A model generated the notes under the pieces. It was not told the origin of the DNA and did no database searches. It saw only the letters and a list, made by a program, of their open reading frames with translations. A program made the position numbers and the translations under genes. A stretch of DNA of 64,000 bases from Lederbergia sp. NSJ-179. GTDB taxonomy: Bacteria > Bacillota > Bacilli > Bacillales > Bacillaceae_C. The stretch spans positions 1 to 64,000 of the forward strand of contig NZ_JALIFP010000018.1 in the NCBI RefSeq assembly GCF_022867885.1, in the 5' to 3' direction. Each line of letters begins with the position of its first letter. The stretch's first letter is position 1. Shown here piece by piece: positions 1-8,331 of this stretch.

Positions 1-144
1 AATAACAGCTTTCTTCCATTGCCTCAATTGATTAACATGAATTCCGTGATCAGAAGCAATTTCGCTTAGTGTTTTTTCCTCCTTCAAGATTTCTAGCACA
101 ATTTGAGATTTGAATTCTGATGTATATCGTTTTCTTTGTTTCAT
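1..144 (-). CDS. IS3-family transposase OrfA, N-terminal part (runs off window)
   Basis: The first 48 codons of an OrfA-type protein are visible, starting MKQRKRYTSEFKSQIVLEIL. The pattern of a basic N-terminus, an F-K/E-x-x-I-V-x-E helix, then S-E-I-A-S-D-H-G-I-H and N-Q-L-R-Q-W-K-K is the helix-turn-helix of IS3/IS150-type OrfA proteins, which bind the IS ends and are joined to OrfB by programmed frameshifting. The ATG at 144 follows the IS end by about 48 bases. OrfB is outside the window, so completeness of the element is unknown. Confidence 0.85.
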   Translation of the reverse strand, partial: MKQRKRYTSEFKSQIVLEILKEEKTLSEIASDHGIHVNQLRQWKKAVI

Positions 145-192
145 AAACCTACTTTAACATCTCCTCATTTCGTGTCTAGTTTCTTGGGTCCA
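1..192 (-). mobile_element. IS3-family insertion sequence, left end (partial)
   Basis: The element enters from the window edge and ends near position 192. Read on the minus strand it starts with TGGACCCAAGAAACTAGAC, the 5'-TG end typical of IS3-family elements, followed within 50 bases by the start of an OrfA reading frame. The position of the end is supported by the Tn3-type transposase frame on the other side, which is readable through Trp-Asp-Gln-Asn-Leu-Ile and then runs into the IS sequence. The target duplication cannot be checked because the other end lies outside the window. Confidence 0.75.
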
Positions 193-1205
193 TTATAAGG
201 TTTTGGTCCCACGCACCAAATTTCTTGGAATCAGAAGCACAGGAAGTTGTTCCTTCCCCCCATATATCTGTCATTTTATTTCGCAAAATGGCATTAACAA
301 TCTTAGCAATAGCGTTACGTAAATTGTCTTTATCAGGGTAGAGGACATCCCGAATAATTCCGTCTGGATTATCTAACGCTTGTTCAGCCATTTGGAACAA
401 TAGATTGTTTTTCCCATTTACCTTCCTTAAATTATGTATCAATTCTTTATCCACTTTACGTTCGGCCCTAACATTAATACGATGGATAATTTGTATAAGC
501 AGCTCAATCAGACCGTCCGTAATTTCTGCTCTTCGAATCCAAAAGAAGGAAGATAAAAGAGTATAGCGAATTTCCGGTGGATGCCGACGCAATTCGCGAA
601 TATCCTCGGTTGCTGTACGCCTTCGATATTTCTTTAAAATTTTAGGTGATATATCATTAAATAAATTATAGGGTAATTGCAGCCCTTTTATGGTTTGAAG
701 CTTATGTAGCTCTTTGAAGACCGTTTCTAATCCAACGCGCCCAGGGTCGGACTTCAATTCATGAAACGTTAATGCTTCTTCAGATTCTGGGGAATCATCA
801 GTTTTTTCTCACTGATTAATTAATCTATCTAGTCCCTCGAAGGTCTGGTTAGAAAGCCTTTGATAAATAGTAGTGAAAAATTGTTCTTCGTAAGAGTAGA
901 TAGCAGAGCGAATAAGACGCTCTACTCGATCTGGGGTGGGAGGTACAATTTTTAATTCTCTATATTGTTGATATAACTTGTCCTCAACATGGTTGAATTC
1001 ATGGCTATGATGTAAAACGTGCTTACACAGCCAGTTTGTCATCAAATTTACATCCTGTTTAGTAGCTTCGCGAAATCCAAAATAAGTGCGGATTTCCGAA
1101 CGATGATAAGTAATGGTACGTCCGGTCCAATCATATTCAGAAAAATATCGGGCTTCATTTCTAGCTGCTTAGCTATGTATTCTATAACTGTTTTAGGTAT
1201 CTCAC
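193..1205 (-). pseudogene. Tn3-family transposase TnpA remnant (copy 1)
   Basis: Three minus-strand stretches read together as the N-terminal and central part of a Tn3-type TnpA. 1045-1205 gives E-Y-D-W-T-G-R-T-I and F-G-F-R-E-A-T, 809-1045 continues the N-terminal region (typical P-P-T-P-D-R-V-E-R-L), and 193-800 gives [11 protein letters not shown] through the catalytic-domain motif [12 protein letters not shown]. The frame breaks near 1130 and by a stop near 809, and the C-terminal third is missing because the IS3-type element is inserted at 192/193. Non-functional; evidence of an old transposon later used as an IS target. Confidence 0.85.
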
Positions 1206-1304
1206 TTTTTGTATGAGGGAACCTAGCTTCGTATTTGTAAGTTGTTCAATTTGGGTATCAAGGTTCTGGTCTTGTGAGCTTACTCGAGCATATCCATAGA
1301 TCAT
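1182..1304 (-). pseudogene. Serine resolvase N-terminal stub
   Basis: A 40-codon frame begins M-I-Y-G-Y-A-R-V-S-S-Q-D-Q-N-L-D-T-Q, the N-terminal catalytic strand of serine resolvases (Y-x-R-V-S with the nucleophilic Ser), preceded by an AAAGGA ribosome site. It loses resolvase similarity after about 30 codons and meets the TnpA remnant, so a deletion has fused the start of the resolvase gene to the transposase region. It belongs to the same decayed Tn3-type unit. Confidence 0.8.
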
Positions 1305-1380
1305 TTTTTGTCCTTTAATATGTATTTTTGATAGGTGTTATTGAGAGTCTATCAAGCTAATAATATCAAGGAACCAGATT

Positions 1381-1410
1381 TCTATCAATAGGGTGTACCC
1401 TATTGATAGA
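1381..1410. repeat. Near-perfect 30-bp palindrome upstream of resolvase stub
   Basis: Arms TCTATCAATAGGGT and ACCCTATTGATAGA are exact inverted repeats separated by two bases. It lies about 80 bases upstream of the resolvase start, where the res recombination site of Tn3-type elements is usually found, and a related TATCAAG/TTGATAG sequence lies just before it. A role as a res subsite or resolvase operator is inferred. Confidence 0.5.
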
Positions 1411-1519
1411 AAATAGACTGATCGGTTTTTACCGTTCAGTCCATAAATAATTATCTTACTCCAGAAAAGTGCCCTTTAACGGCAAAACATTTTATATCTT
1501 TGTACAAACTAAGGGGGAT

Positions 1520-1876
1520 TTATCCGTGGAAAGTGATATAATATCCATCAGGATCTTCTACTGTAAACACCTTACCAAAGGGACTGTCTGTTAAATCCTT
1601 AACAATCTTCACTTCTTTGCCACGCACATCATCATATCGTTTTTCCACGTCAGGAACGGAAAACCAAAGTGCGACTCCCCATCCAAGCTTGCCTGCTCTG
1701 TCCAAATCAACCAAAGGTTTTCTAATAGCAAAAGAAGCGCCCTTTTCATTTTTAAAGACATAGGCTCCTGGATTTTCATTTTCAATTTCAAAACCAAAGG
1801 TATTCTGATAAAATTCACGTGATTTTTCAAGATCCCTTACCTGAATAGATGAAAAGTCGAGTTGCGGTGTAGCCAT
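1520..1876 (-). CDS. VOC-family protein (glyoxalase/bleomycin-resistance fold)
   Basis: A 118-residue single-module vicinal-oxygen-chelate protein. It opens T-P-Q-L-D-F-S-S-I-Q-V-R-D-L-E-K-S-R-E-F-Y and ends V-E-D-P-D-G-Y-Y-I-T-F, the paired beta-alpha-beta-beta-beta signatures of the family; the length is normal for one module that dimerises. The start at 1876 (MATPQ) is chosen because AAAGGAG lies nine bases upstream; the longer frame has no such site. Family members include lactoylglutathione lyases, dioxygenases and drug-binding proteins, so the substrate cannot be assigned. It stands alone between transposon remnants. Confidence 0.8.
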   Translation of the reverse strand: MATPQLDFSSIQVRDLEKSREFYQNTFGFEIENENPGAYVFKNEKGASFAIRKPLVDLDRAGKLGWGVALWFSVPDVEKRYDDVRGKEVKIVKDLTDSPFGKVFTVEDPDGYYITFHG

Positions 1877-1943
1877 GTACTTCATCTCCTTTAATATTGT
1901 GGTATATATTAGCATTTTGTATCTTGAACGATTTTATACTACT

Positions 1944-2843
1944 CTATTTTGTAAATGCACCCAAAGCACGAAGATAATGGGCCCAATATCCTTTCCAATT
2001 TCCATAATGATTAGCAATCACCTTAACATCCTGATCACCTTTATAAGTTTCCGAAAACACCTTTAATAGCATTTTTTCGCTAACAGGTAATCGTTCCATT
2101 CTCCCAATCCCTCTGATAAGAATAAACGAGGCTGACCATTCACCGATTCCTTTAATGGCTTTTAACCAGTATTCAACTTCATCATAATCTCCGTCGGTGA
2201 GGAATTGTTCATCAACATTGGAAAATGCTTCGCAGACTGACATCAAATATTGGGTCTTTCGCTTATTTTTGATCGTCTCTGCTACTTCTTCCTCGGAAGC
2301 CCTAAGGATATTTACCGGCTCGGGAAATGCAGAATAACATTGATTGTCTATTTCTAGTGATTGACCAAAATTTTCACAGAATCTCATCTTGATTTCCTTG
2401 GCGATATTCGTGGGCGTCTTTTGGGTAAAAATCGCCCAGCAGGCATTTTCAAAAGGAGTAAGAAATTTAACCTGATGATAGCCATATAGTTTTTTATTAA
2501 TGTGTTGGAACCACGGATCTTCCGATGCCAAAGTATAAAATTCCTTGAGATCATCAGATAAACTTAAAAAATGATCGATTTTCTTCTCAAGCATTTTTAA
2601 GCTCTTATCCGAGATATCCTTGTCTGAAAATATGGTGTATATCAATTTTGGGTTTTCAATACCACCTTCTGATTGTAAATCAAAGACAAATATTTGATCA
2701 TTCATTAAAATGGCTTTGGTTAGATGATTTTCATTCAGTGTTTGTTCTTTTTTAGTTGGGGGAAATCCACCTAAAAACCTTATGGTTTTTTCAAAATCAA
2801 AAGGGGCTTTAGGGAATAACTCACCCATTTTCTTGTACAACAT
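1944..2843 (-). CDS. AlkA-like DNA-3-methyladenine glycosylase (HhH-GPD)
   Basis: A 299-residue base-excision repair protein. Residues about 125-145 carry the F-E-N-A-x-W-A-I-x-x-Q helix, and 228-246 carry the helix-hairpin-helix (L-K-A-I-K-G-I-G-E-W-S-A) of the HhH-GPD superfamily, whose members excise alkylated bases. The residue expected to be the catalytic Asp, shortly after the hairpin, appears as Glu in L-P-V-S-E-K (about residue 256). That may be normal for this subfamily or may lower activity. No iron-sulfur cluster cysteines follow, as expected for AlkA-type enzymes. The start has an AAGGTG site. Confidence 0.75.
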   Translation of the reverse strand: MLYKKMGELFPKAPFDFEKTIRFLGGFPPTKKEQTLNENHLTKAILMNDQIFVFDLQSEGGIENPKLIYTIFSDKDISDKSLKMLEKKIDHFLSLSDDLKEFYTLASEDPWFQHINKKLYGYHQVKFLTPFENACWAIFTQKTPTNIAKEIKMRFCENFGQSLEIDNQCYSAFPEPVNILRASEEEVAETIKNKRKTQYLMSVCEAFSNVDEQFLTDGDYDEVEYWLKAIKGIGEWSASFILIRGIGRMERLPVSEKMLLKVFSETYKGDQDVKVIANHYGNWKGYWAHYLRALGAFTK

Positions 2844-2915
2844 TAAAAATCACCTTTTTCCATGGGTTCCAAACCCATTAACAGTCACAATCGAATTTTC
2901 TTCCAATACGATTCA

Positions 2916-3332
2916 TTATTTTTCCTTCTTCGATATGGTTGTCCATACCCTTAATAAAATCGATTTGAGTTCCTTTTGCTCATTGACTGAAATCCCTGAA
3001 AGAACATCCAATTCAATAGTTTCGAGATAATGCTCCCCCTACCTTAATTTCTCCTTGGCTTGTTTCGTGACCCTCAACGCAAAAAATCCCCTATTTTTTG
3101 GATTCCTCACTCGTTGCACACACTGGATTTCCTCCAAATAATCAATATGAGATACCATTGTTGTACGATCAATTTGGAGGGCTTCCGCTTGTTTTTGTGA
3201 GGCTTTTGGATGTTCTTCTAAATATTGAAGAACCCCAAATTGCCCACGTCGTCGGTGATGATGCGTACAGAAGCAAAATTCACGAAATACCATCCTTTCT
3301 ATAATAAACGATACAATTCCGTATTCTATCAT
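2916..3332 (-). pseudogene. MarR-family regulator broken by an in-frame amber stop
   Basis: The frame encodes the winged-helix core of a MarR regulator (Q-F-G-V-L-Q-Y-L-E-E-H-P, then L-Q-I-D-R-T-T-M-V-S-H-I-D-Y-L-E) and stops at a TAG at 3039-3041. Beyond it, the same frame stays open for 40 codons to a TAA at 2916 and reads as the expected C-terminal dimerisation helices (L-E-T-I-E-L-D-V-L-S-G-I-S). The N-terminus is also abnormal: a His/Arg-rich stretch replaces the usual first helix, and one residue seems lost before A-E-A-L-Q-I-D. Most likely a recent pseudogene; amber readthrough would be the alternative. Confidence 0.75.
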
Positions 3333-3428
3333 CCCTCCAACCGATGTAAGATATACTACTTCGCATTTCTCTCACTCCTTTATGCTTACTTACTCCGATT
3401 ATAAAATAACGCTACTGACAACAGTATG

Positions 3429-4376
3429 TCAGTAGCGTTTTAACATTTTTTTAGCTTCCTCACGAATCCAATTTCGAAACGATTCAGGCTCTAATACTAT
3501 CACACCCGCTCCCCAGCCAAGCACCCATTGCAACACTTCTTCCAGTTGACGAACGCGTATGACCACATCCAATCCATCTTGATGCTCTTCCATATCCTCT
3601 ATGTAATAATAGTTAGATTCCTTCACCTTATCTGCGATGTCAAGGTTAAATCGGAGACGAACCAGCAAGTGCCGATCATCCGCAGGAGTATAATCCCTAA
3701 AGTTAAAGTGCCCCGGTATTTTAAATCGTTCTTCCAGTTCGATAAGTTCCGTCATTCTGGATAATCGGAAATGGCGAATGTCTCGGCGCAGATCACAATG
3801 GGCCACAAGCATCCACGATCCTTGAACGAGCACCAATCCATAGGGAGCAACGTTACGAACACTATGGCGATTCCCCTCGGAATCTGCAAGTCTTTTTACA
3901 TAATGAAAGCCAATTTTTCGCTTGTCTAATATTGCCCGACGGATCTTTTCTAGATATTCCTTTTCTTTTGGCGGCAGGGCCTGTTTATCGGAATTGAGCA
4001 AACGCATAGCGTTGCGTACACGAGATGTTTCATTGCGAACGCTTTCCGGTAGAATGGTCTCGATTTTGCCGCGAGCGGCTTGCGCCTTGACACGATAATC
4101 ATCATCAAATCTTTGTTCGATAAAGTCTGTTCCAATCAGCAAGCTCACGGCTTCCGGTACCGTGAAACTGATCGGCGGCAGGAAATAGCCATCCATCAGG
4201 GAATATCCTGTACCAGGGGCTCCTATGATCGGCACGCCCGCTTCACTCAGCGCCTCAATGTCGCGGTAAATGGTCCGCACGCTAGTTTCGAATAGGGTCG
4301 ACAAATCTTCGGCCCGTACAACTTCTTTACGTTGTAGCTCCAGCACGATGGCAAACAATCGGTCTGTTTTGTTCAT
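3429..4376 (-). CDS. YafY-type transcriptional regulator (HTH + WYL domain)
   Basis: A 315-residue DeoR-like regulator. Residues 1-60 form the winged helix (N-K-T-D-R-L-F-A-I-V-L-E-L-Q, T-S-V-R-T-I-Y-R-D-I-E-A-L), 140-230 form a WYL-type sensor domain (P-Y-G-L-V-L-V-Q-G-S-W-M-L-V-A-H-C), and the C-terminal WCX extension ends in W-V-L-G-W-G-A. Such proteins respond to small ligands or nucleic acid and usually control a neighbouring gene; none is obvious here except remnants. The start at 4376 is set by AGGGAGG six bases upstream; codons before it lack one. Confidence 0.85.
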   Translation of the reverse strand: MNKTDRLFAIVLELQRKEVVRAEDLSTLFETSVRTIYRDIEALSEAGVPIIGAPGTGYSLMDGYFLPPISFTVPEAVSLLIGTDFIEQRFDDDYRVKAQAARGKIETILPESVRNETSRVRNAMRLLNSDKQALPPKEKEYLEKIRRAILDKRKIGFHYVKRLADSEGNRHSVRNVAPYGLVLVQGSWMLVAHCDLRRDIRHFRLSRMTELIELEERFKIPGHFNFRDYTPADDRHLLVRLRFNLDIADKVKESNYYYIEDMEEHQDGLDVVIRVRQLEEVLQWVLGWGAGVIVLEPESFRNWIREEAKKMLKRY

Positions 4377-4411
4377 GGGTTGCCTCCCTTGTTGTTTATT
4401 GCAAAATAATA

Positions 4412-4546
4412 GTACCACATCTTAATGGAGAAGATGATTTGGTGGATCTGGAGTTGCTGGACATAGATGTGTATCGGCATCTATATGGTAATCCAAAATC
4501 AGGACAAGGTTTCTTGGGTTATTCCGTTAACGCGCCCGTTGATTGA
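4412..4546 (+). other. Short coding-like remnant of unknown protein
   Basis: Directly behind the divergent WYL regulator start, the plus strand is open for 44 codons and reads protein-like (G-E-D-D-L-V-D-L-E-L-L-D-I-D-V-Y-R-H-L-Y-G-N-P) before a TGA. There is no start codon with a ribosome site, so it looks like the C-terminal end of a lost gene, perhaps the regulator's former target. Family not recognised. Confidence 0.3.
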
Positions 4547-4623
4547 AGACTTGAATTCAAGATAATTTCATTGTCGGGATATTTTTTCACATCCATCCTA
4601 TTTTGTAAACGCACTCCACCGAT

Positions 4624-4800
4624 TCAAAATAATGGTTCAATAAACTGTAAACAAAAGCGCCAATACTGTTGAAGCAATGTGAAATCCATCGTATCATACA
4701 TATCATAATGAAGCTTGTTATAAATCTCCCACGAGTCTTCTTCCCACCATCTTGAATCTCTCCGGTTCATCATCCATCGGATTTTATCAATATCTAGCAT
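4624..4800 (-). CDS. Small hypothetical protein (58 aa)
   Basis: An open frame of 58 codons starting M-L-D-I-D-K-I-R-W-M-M-N-R-R-D, with a good AAAGGAG site about ten bases before the ATG. It is unusually rich in Trp, Tyr and Asp (R-W-W-E-E-D-S-W-E-I-Y) with an amphipathic C-terminus, and shows no signal peptide or membrane segment. It follows the Tn3 remnant in the same direction. I do not recognise the family; it may be a real small protein or the surviving start of a longer gene. Confidence 0.45.
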   Translation of the reverse strand: MLDIDKIRWMMNRRDSRWWEEDSWEIYNKLHYDMYDTMDFTLLQQYWRFCLQFIEPLF

Positions 4801-4857
4801 TTAAGGTCACTCCTTTACTTTGCCAAAGACACATTTCCAACGTCCATACCTATTGCG

Positions 4858-5690
4858 TTATGTATATCCAAAGTAGTTGGCGGCGGCGCTTGTCCTTCGA
4901 CACAGAAAATAGCATACCACCTGTTCCCTTGCTGCCATTTGTTTCACTTTGATGTGAGGAACATCTTCCAGCAAATCGGTTGGAATGTGTTGGTTTATTA
5001 ATCAATTCCGACGTACAATTAAATCGTTGAGGTGTGATAAAGTGGCTCTTTTCGCATCCTCCTTCAGTTCATTCCACGGACTATAGGCAGAGCCCTCGGG
5101 AATCTGAAAAAGCTGATCTATATTCTTTTTTTGTTCATCATTTAGTGTATGGTCAATCTGATGATAGATGGAACGATAGGATTTGTTTCGAACATCATTG
5201 GCTGCATCCTTTAAGGTATTAAAAACGGGCAATTCATAACGTTGACTTATTAATTCCTCAATCGCAGCATTAACTAGGTCAGCTGGGTCATCCTTGCTAA
5301 AGGCTAGTTTGCTCATTGTTTCAATCAAAATGTTATGGGCCTCATGATCAAATGGCCGAAGCTGAAGTAATCCCGAACAAAGCGAAAATGGCGTTTGGAC
5401 GTTCTTGTTTCATTATACGTTTTCCATTCTTCTTTTGCAGACAAAGGCAAGTAAGCTTTTTTCGCAATATGTACGACAATTGCTTCTGGAATATCGACAA
5501 TACGGATAAAAAATCCAAGCTTCTGTACAGTTTTAATTAAAACGAGTAAGGCTAATTGCTGCAAGGTCCCTTTAGACTTAACTTCTGCCCACTCTATTTC
5601 ATTCATTGCTGGGGTGTACACTTCTTCCAAATCCTTCTCGGTTAGATTACTTTTAAACCGAGGGTAAATGGTATCCTGAATACTTGGCAA
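4858..5690 (-). pseudogene. Tn3-family transposase TnpA remnant (copy 2, different lineage)
   Basis: A second Tn3-type TnpA N-terminal half, unrelated in detail to the copy at 193-1205. It starts M-P-S-I-Q-D-T-I-Y-P-R-F-K-S-N and reads to about 5330, then frameshifts to I-E-T-M-S-K-L-A-F-S-K-D-D-P-A-D-L-V through R-R-N, passes a TAA, and continues I-P-T-D-L-L-E-D-V-P-H-I-K before dissolving at 4858. The catalytic domain is absent. With the first remnant it brackets the 1.5-4.8 kb gene cluster, suggesting that this block came in on, or was captured between, transposons. Confidence 0.85.
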
Positions 5691-5737
5691 TTCTTATCCC
5701 TCCTCACTTATCTGAATTTTTTGATTCCCTATTTTAT

Positions 5738-5766
5738 AATAAATAAAAACCTATCATTTTGATAGG
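5738..5766 (-). terminator. Probable intrinsic terminator (minus strand)
   Basis: The arms CCTATC and GATAGG (5750-5766) form a six-pair hairpin with a four- to five-base loop. Read on the minus strand it is followed by TTTTTATTTATT. The closest complete upstream gene is the reductase ending at 6107, about 340 bases away. Confidence 0.45.
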
Positions 5767-6106
5767 CTCGGCTGTTAATTACATTATTTCCCATAGTGGC
5801 CCCTCAATCTGCGAATCGTTTCCGTACCCCTATTGCGGGTGGTGACAGCTTCGCTGATACTACCCCGATATCCTAAAAGTTCTTACACCAGAAAGGAGAT
5901 CAGATCACAGATAGGGTTACATGTTTAGAGCAAGCTACGGGCCTTCTTGCGTTTGCGAAATGAAAGTATGTATAAATCAATGGTCACAACGGAAGGCATG
6001 TGTCGTCGGACATGGGAATTTTTGATTTGCAATGCTTATACGATTCTTATAATGGGATCGGTAGTAGGAAATAAAACGTCGAAGAACCTTTCCGCTCTTA
6101 CCTCTT
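5767..6106. other. Non-coding gap with one short coding-like remnant
   Basis: No intact gene lies here. On the minus strand, 5925-6045 is open and reads as a basic protein tail (H-V-R-R-H-M-P-S-V-V-T-I-D-L-Y then R-K-R-K-K-A-R-S-L-L and TAA), probably the end of a decayed mobile-element gene that I cannot name. The rest (5770-5920) has mixed composition and no recognisable motif. Confidence 0.3.
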
Positions 6107-7159
6107 TTAGTTTTTAGTGTATAAGTGGGAAAGCAGTTCTCTGTTTTTCTCATCAAATTTCGCATTGTGTGAAGATACATAAATCTCTGTATATGCATCT
6201 GGCTTAAGATACAGCTTTGCTTGGTTCACTGCATTTGCTGCGTCATTGTATGCACCAGCGATTAATCTTACCTTTCCATCAAATGAAAGAATATCCCCAG
6301 CAGCATATAAACCAGCTATGTTCGTTTCTGCTTTCCCAGATCCTTTCACGAAAAAGTCACGTTCCAGTTCTATTTGTAATGGACTTTCTTTAATAAATTT
6401 CAGTTCTCTGTCATAACCGTAATTAATGATTAAGTCATCCACTTCAAACCGAACCTCTTCTCCGGTTTTTTGGTTTTTTGTCAAGATCTCTTTGATACGA
6501 CGACCGTCCTCGTCAGCAATTAGTTTCTCTATCTTCGTATTTTTATAGATCCCAGCAGAGGAAGCTTCCAGATGAGCAATGTGCGCTTCCATCGCTTTGA
6601 ATTGCTCACCACGATAAATCAATGATACTTTTTCTGCGATGGGTTCCAGTTCATTGGCCCAGTCGATTGCTGTATCTCCGCCACCGGAAATGACTATTTT
6701 CTTGTCTTTAAATGCCTCAAGGCTCTGAACCGTATAATGAAGATTGCTTACTTCAAAACGGTCGGCTCCTTCTATATCCAATTTAATTGGTTCAAAGATC
6801 CCTCCACCAGTTGCCAAAATAACCGTTCTGCTAACGTATTTATGTCCTGTATGGGTTGTTACCACAAAAAGCTCCTCTTGATTCTTTTCAAGCTTTTCTA
6901 CTTTTTCATTTAAAATAATTTCTGGATCAAATGTACGCGCCTGCTCTTCCATTTGCTTCATCAATTGAGCGCCGGTAATCGGTGTTATACCTCCTACATC
7001 CCAAATCATTTTTTCGGGATAGACATGAACCTTACCACCGAGCTTAGGTTTAAATTCGATAATGCGAGCGGATAAATCTCGCATCCCACAATAGAAAGCT
7101 GCATATAATCCTGCTGAGCCACCACCAATGATCGTTACATCTTTGCATTCTGTCATCAT
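6107..7159 (-). CDS. ycgT: Ferredoxin-NADP+ reductase, thioredoxin-reductase-like (YcgT/YumC type)
   Basis: A 350-residue soluble flavoprotein that passes electrons between NADPH and ferredoxin or flavodoxin. Residues 8-25 hold the FAD Rossmann motif (I-I-G-G-G-S-A-G-L-Y), 157-166 the NADPH motif (I-S-G-G-G-D-T-A-I-D), and about 285-300 the second FAD motif (G-L-Y-A-A-G-D-I). The CxxC of true thioredoxin reductases is absent, as in the Bacillus reductases YumC and YcgT; YcgT belongs to the B. subtilis Fur regulon. A strong promoter with a Fur box lies 180-230 bases upstream, fitting an iron-starvation role. The start may be 7159 or 7156 (two adjacent ATG) after AGGAAGGG. Confidence 0.88.
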   Translation of the reverse strand: MMTECKDVTIIGGGSAGLYAAFYCGMRDLSARIIEFKPKLGGKVHVYPEKMIWDVGGITPITGAQLMKQMEEQARTFDPEIILNEKVEKLEKNQEELFVVTTHTGHKYVSRTVILATGGGIFEPIKLDIEGADRFEVSNLHYTVQSLEAFKDKKIVISGGGDTAIDWANELEPIAEKVSLIYRGEQFKAMEAHIAHLEASSAGIYKNTKIEKLIADEDGRRIKEILTKNQKTGEEVRFEVDDLIINYGYDRELKFIKESPLQIELERDFFVKGSGKAETNIAGLYAAGDILSFDGKVRLIAGAYNDAANAVNQAKLYLKPDAYTEIYVSSHNAKFDEKNRELLSHLYTKN

Positions 7160-7336
7160 CTAACAACCCTTCCTAAGTTTAAATTTCTCGTGTACTCCTT
7201 AGCATCTTTTTTTATATTTTTCAAATTTAATGTTGGTTCAAGAGCATGCTATCGTCTAATAAGTACCACAGAAGGTATTTCTGAAACTGGGTCCTCTATC
7301 ATCTGAGCTAATACAACTAAAATAGAATCGCATCAT

Positions 7337-7392
7337 GTGATAATGATTCTCATTATCACAGTTATTTTATCCTCAAACTAATACATTGTCAA
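7337..7392 (-). promoter_or_regulatory. SigA promoter overlapped by a Fur box
   Basis: On the minus strand, TTGACA (7387-7392) and TAAAAT (7364-7369) are spaced by 17 bases. Right behind the -10, at 7337-7359, GTGATAATGA and TCATTATCAC form a symmetrical inverted repeat matching the Fur consensus (TGATAAT-x-ATTATCA). Bound iron-loaded Fur would block the transcription start of the reductase gene at 6107-7159. The remaining 180-base leader to the start codon shows no obvious structure. Confidence 0.85.
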
Positions 7393-7456
7393 TATAATTA
7401 TATTTAATGATATTTAATGGGCGTTTTGTAGCCTATTTGATGAATATAACCAATCA

Positions 7457-7503
7457 TCAAACTTTTAAAAAGTTTGACTGTTTCATCTAACTTATGCTAT
7501 ATT
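7457..7503 (+). promoter_or_regulatory. Promoter with overlapping palindrome upstream of satD-like gene
   Basis: TTGACT (7474-7479) and TATATT (7498-7503) are 18 bases apart. The -35 box overlaps an inverted repeat, TCAAACTTTT and AAAAGTTTGA around one central base (7457-7477). A half-site ATCAAACTT recurs at about 7514. The overlap suggests repression of the SatD/DUF3307 operon by an unknown protein. Confidence 0.55.
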
Positions 7504-7557
7504 CGATTATAGCATCAAACTTCTCTATACCTTGGATAAAGAAGGAGCTGTTTCTTC

Positions 7558-8331
7558 ATGTCAAATGAAGTCTCTGTCTTCATCATGGATATAAGTAATT
7601 CGTCTAAAGAAAATTGCGGAAATGAATTAAGTGAATATCTGGAGCAATTAAAAAGTGACATTACTCAGTGGACACAAAATACGGCTGTGACAAAGATTAG
7701 TCACCGTGCCGGCGATGAATTGGTGGTTATAAGCAGCGGCTATGCAACGGCATATACACTTGCTTTTTATATAAGCCGGATTTGGAAATTCACCAATCAT
7801 AAACCTTATTTTGGATTATCAATTGGCGATATTCAAGAGGATGTAAGTGAAATAAACATAGAAACTTGGATTCATCCATTAATGAAACAAGCAAGAAACG
7901 CCAATGATTACCTGAAAAAACAACAGAACAGACCGCTATTTCACTTTGCATTACCGGATTTTTCAGATGAACAAAGCTTCACCATTTTTAGTAAACAGTT
8001 TGAGACACTAATCAATACGATCTTAACTCTAAAACAGGAACAAATGAACGAGCAAACCGAAATACAATCCCTCGTCTGTTCTTTATATGTCATGCTCGGC
8101 CAACAAAATAAAGTGAGCCAATATCTCGAAAGAACAACAGCTACAATATCCCATCATATGAAACAGGGGAAAACGCAAGTCATCTTACATGCTTTTTATG
8201 ACATTGTGAAGGTATTGGATTCATTAGGAATGCAAGATAAGCAGCATCTGACAGATAAGCTGCAGACAAACATTAAACAACATATCAGGAATCATCTAAA
8301 CGATTATTTTCCTAAAGAAAGGAAATTATAA
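7558..8331 (+). CDS. SatD-family protein
   Basis: A 257-residue soluble protein. It opens E-V-S-V-F-I-M-D-I-S-N-S-S and contains S-H-R-A-G-D-E-L-V-V-I near residue 48, then F-G-L-S-I-G-D-I, the pattern of the SatD family named from Streptococcus acid tolerance; it resembles a degenerate nucleotide-cyclase-like fold, which is my inference. An AAGGAG site precedes the ATG by ten bases. The stop overlaps the start of the DUF3307 membrane gene, so the two are translationally coupled. The molecular role is not established. Confidence 0.75.
   Translation: MSNEVSVFIMDISNSSKENCGNELSEYLEQLKSDITQWTQNTAVTKISHRAGDELVVISSGYATAYTLAFYISRIWKFTNHKPYFGLSIGDIQEDVSEINIETWIHPLMKQARNANDYLKKQQNRPLFHFALPDFSDEQSFTIFSKQFETLINTILTLKQEQMNEQTEIQSLVCSLYVMLGQQNKVSQYLERTTATISHHMKQGKTQVILHAFYDIVKVLDSLGMQDKQHLTDKLQTNIKQHIRNHLNDYFPKERKL

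Noticed and set aside
1944-2843. Catalytic Asp to Glu in the AlkA-like enzyme as a sign of inactivity
   Set aside because: I cannot align the family here; Glu may be normal for this subgroup, so it is mentioned in the annotation only.
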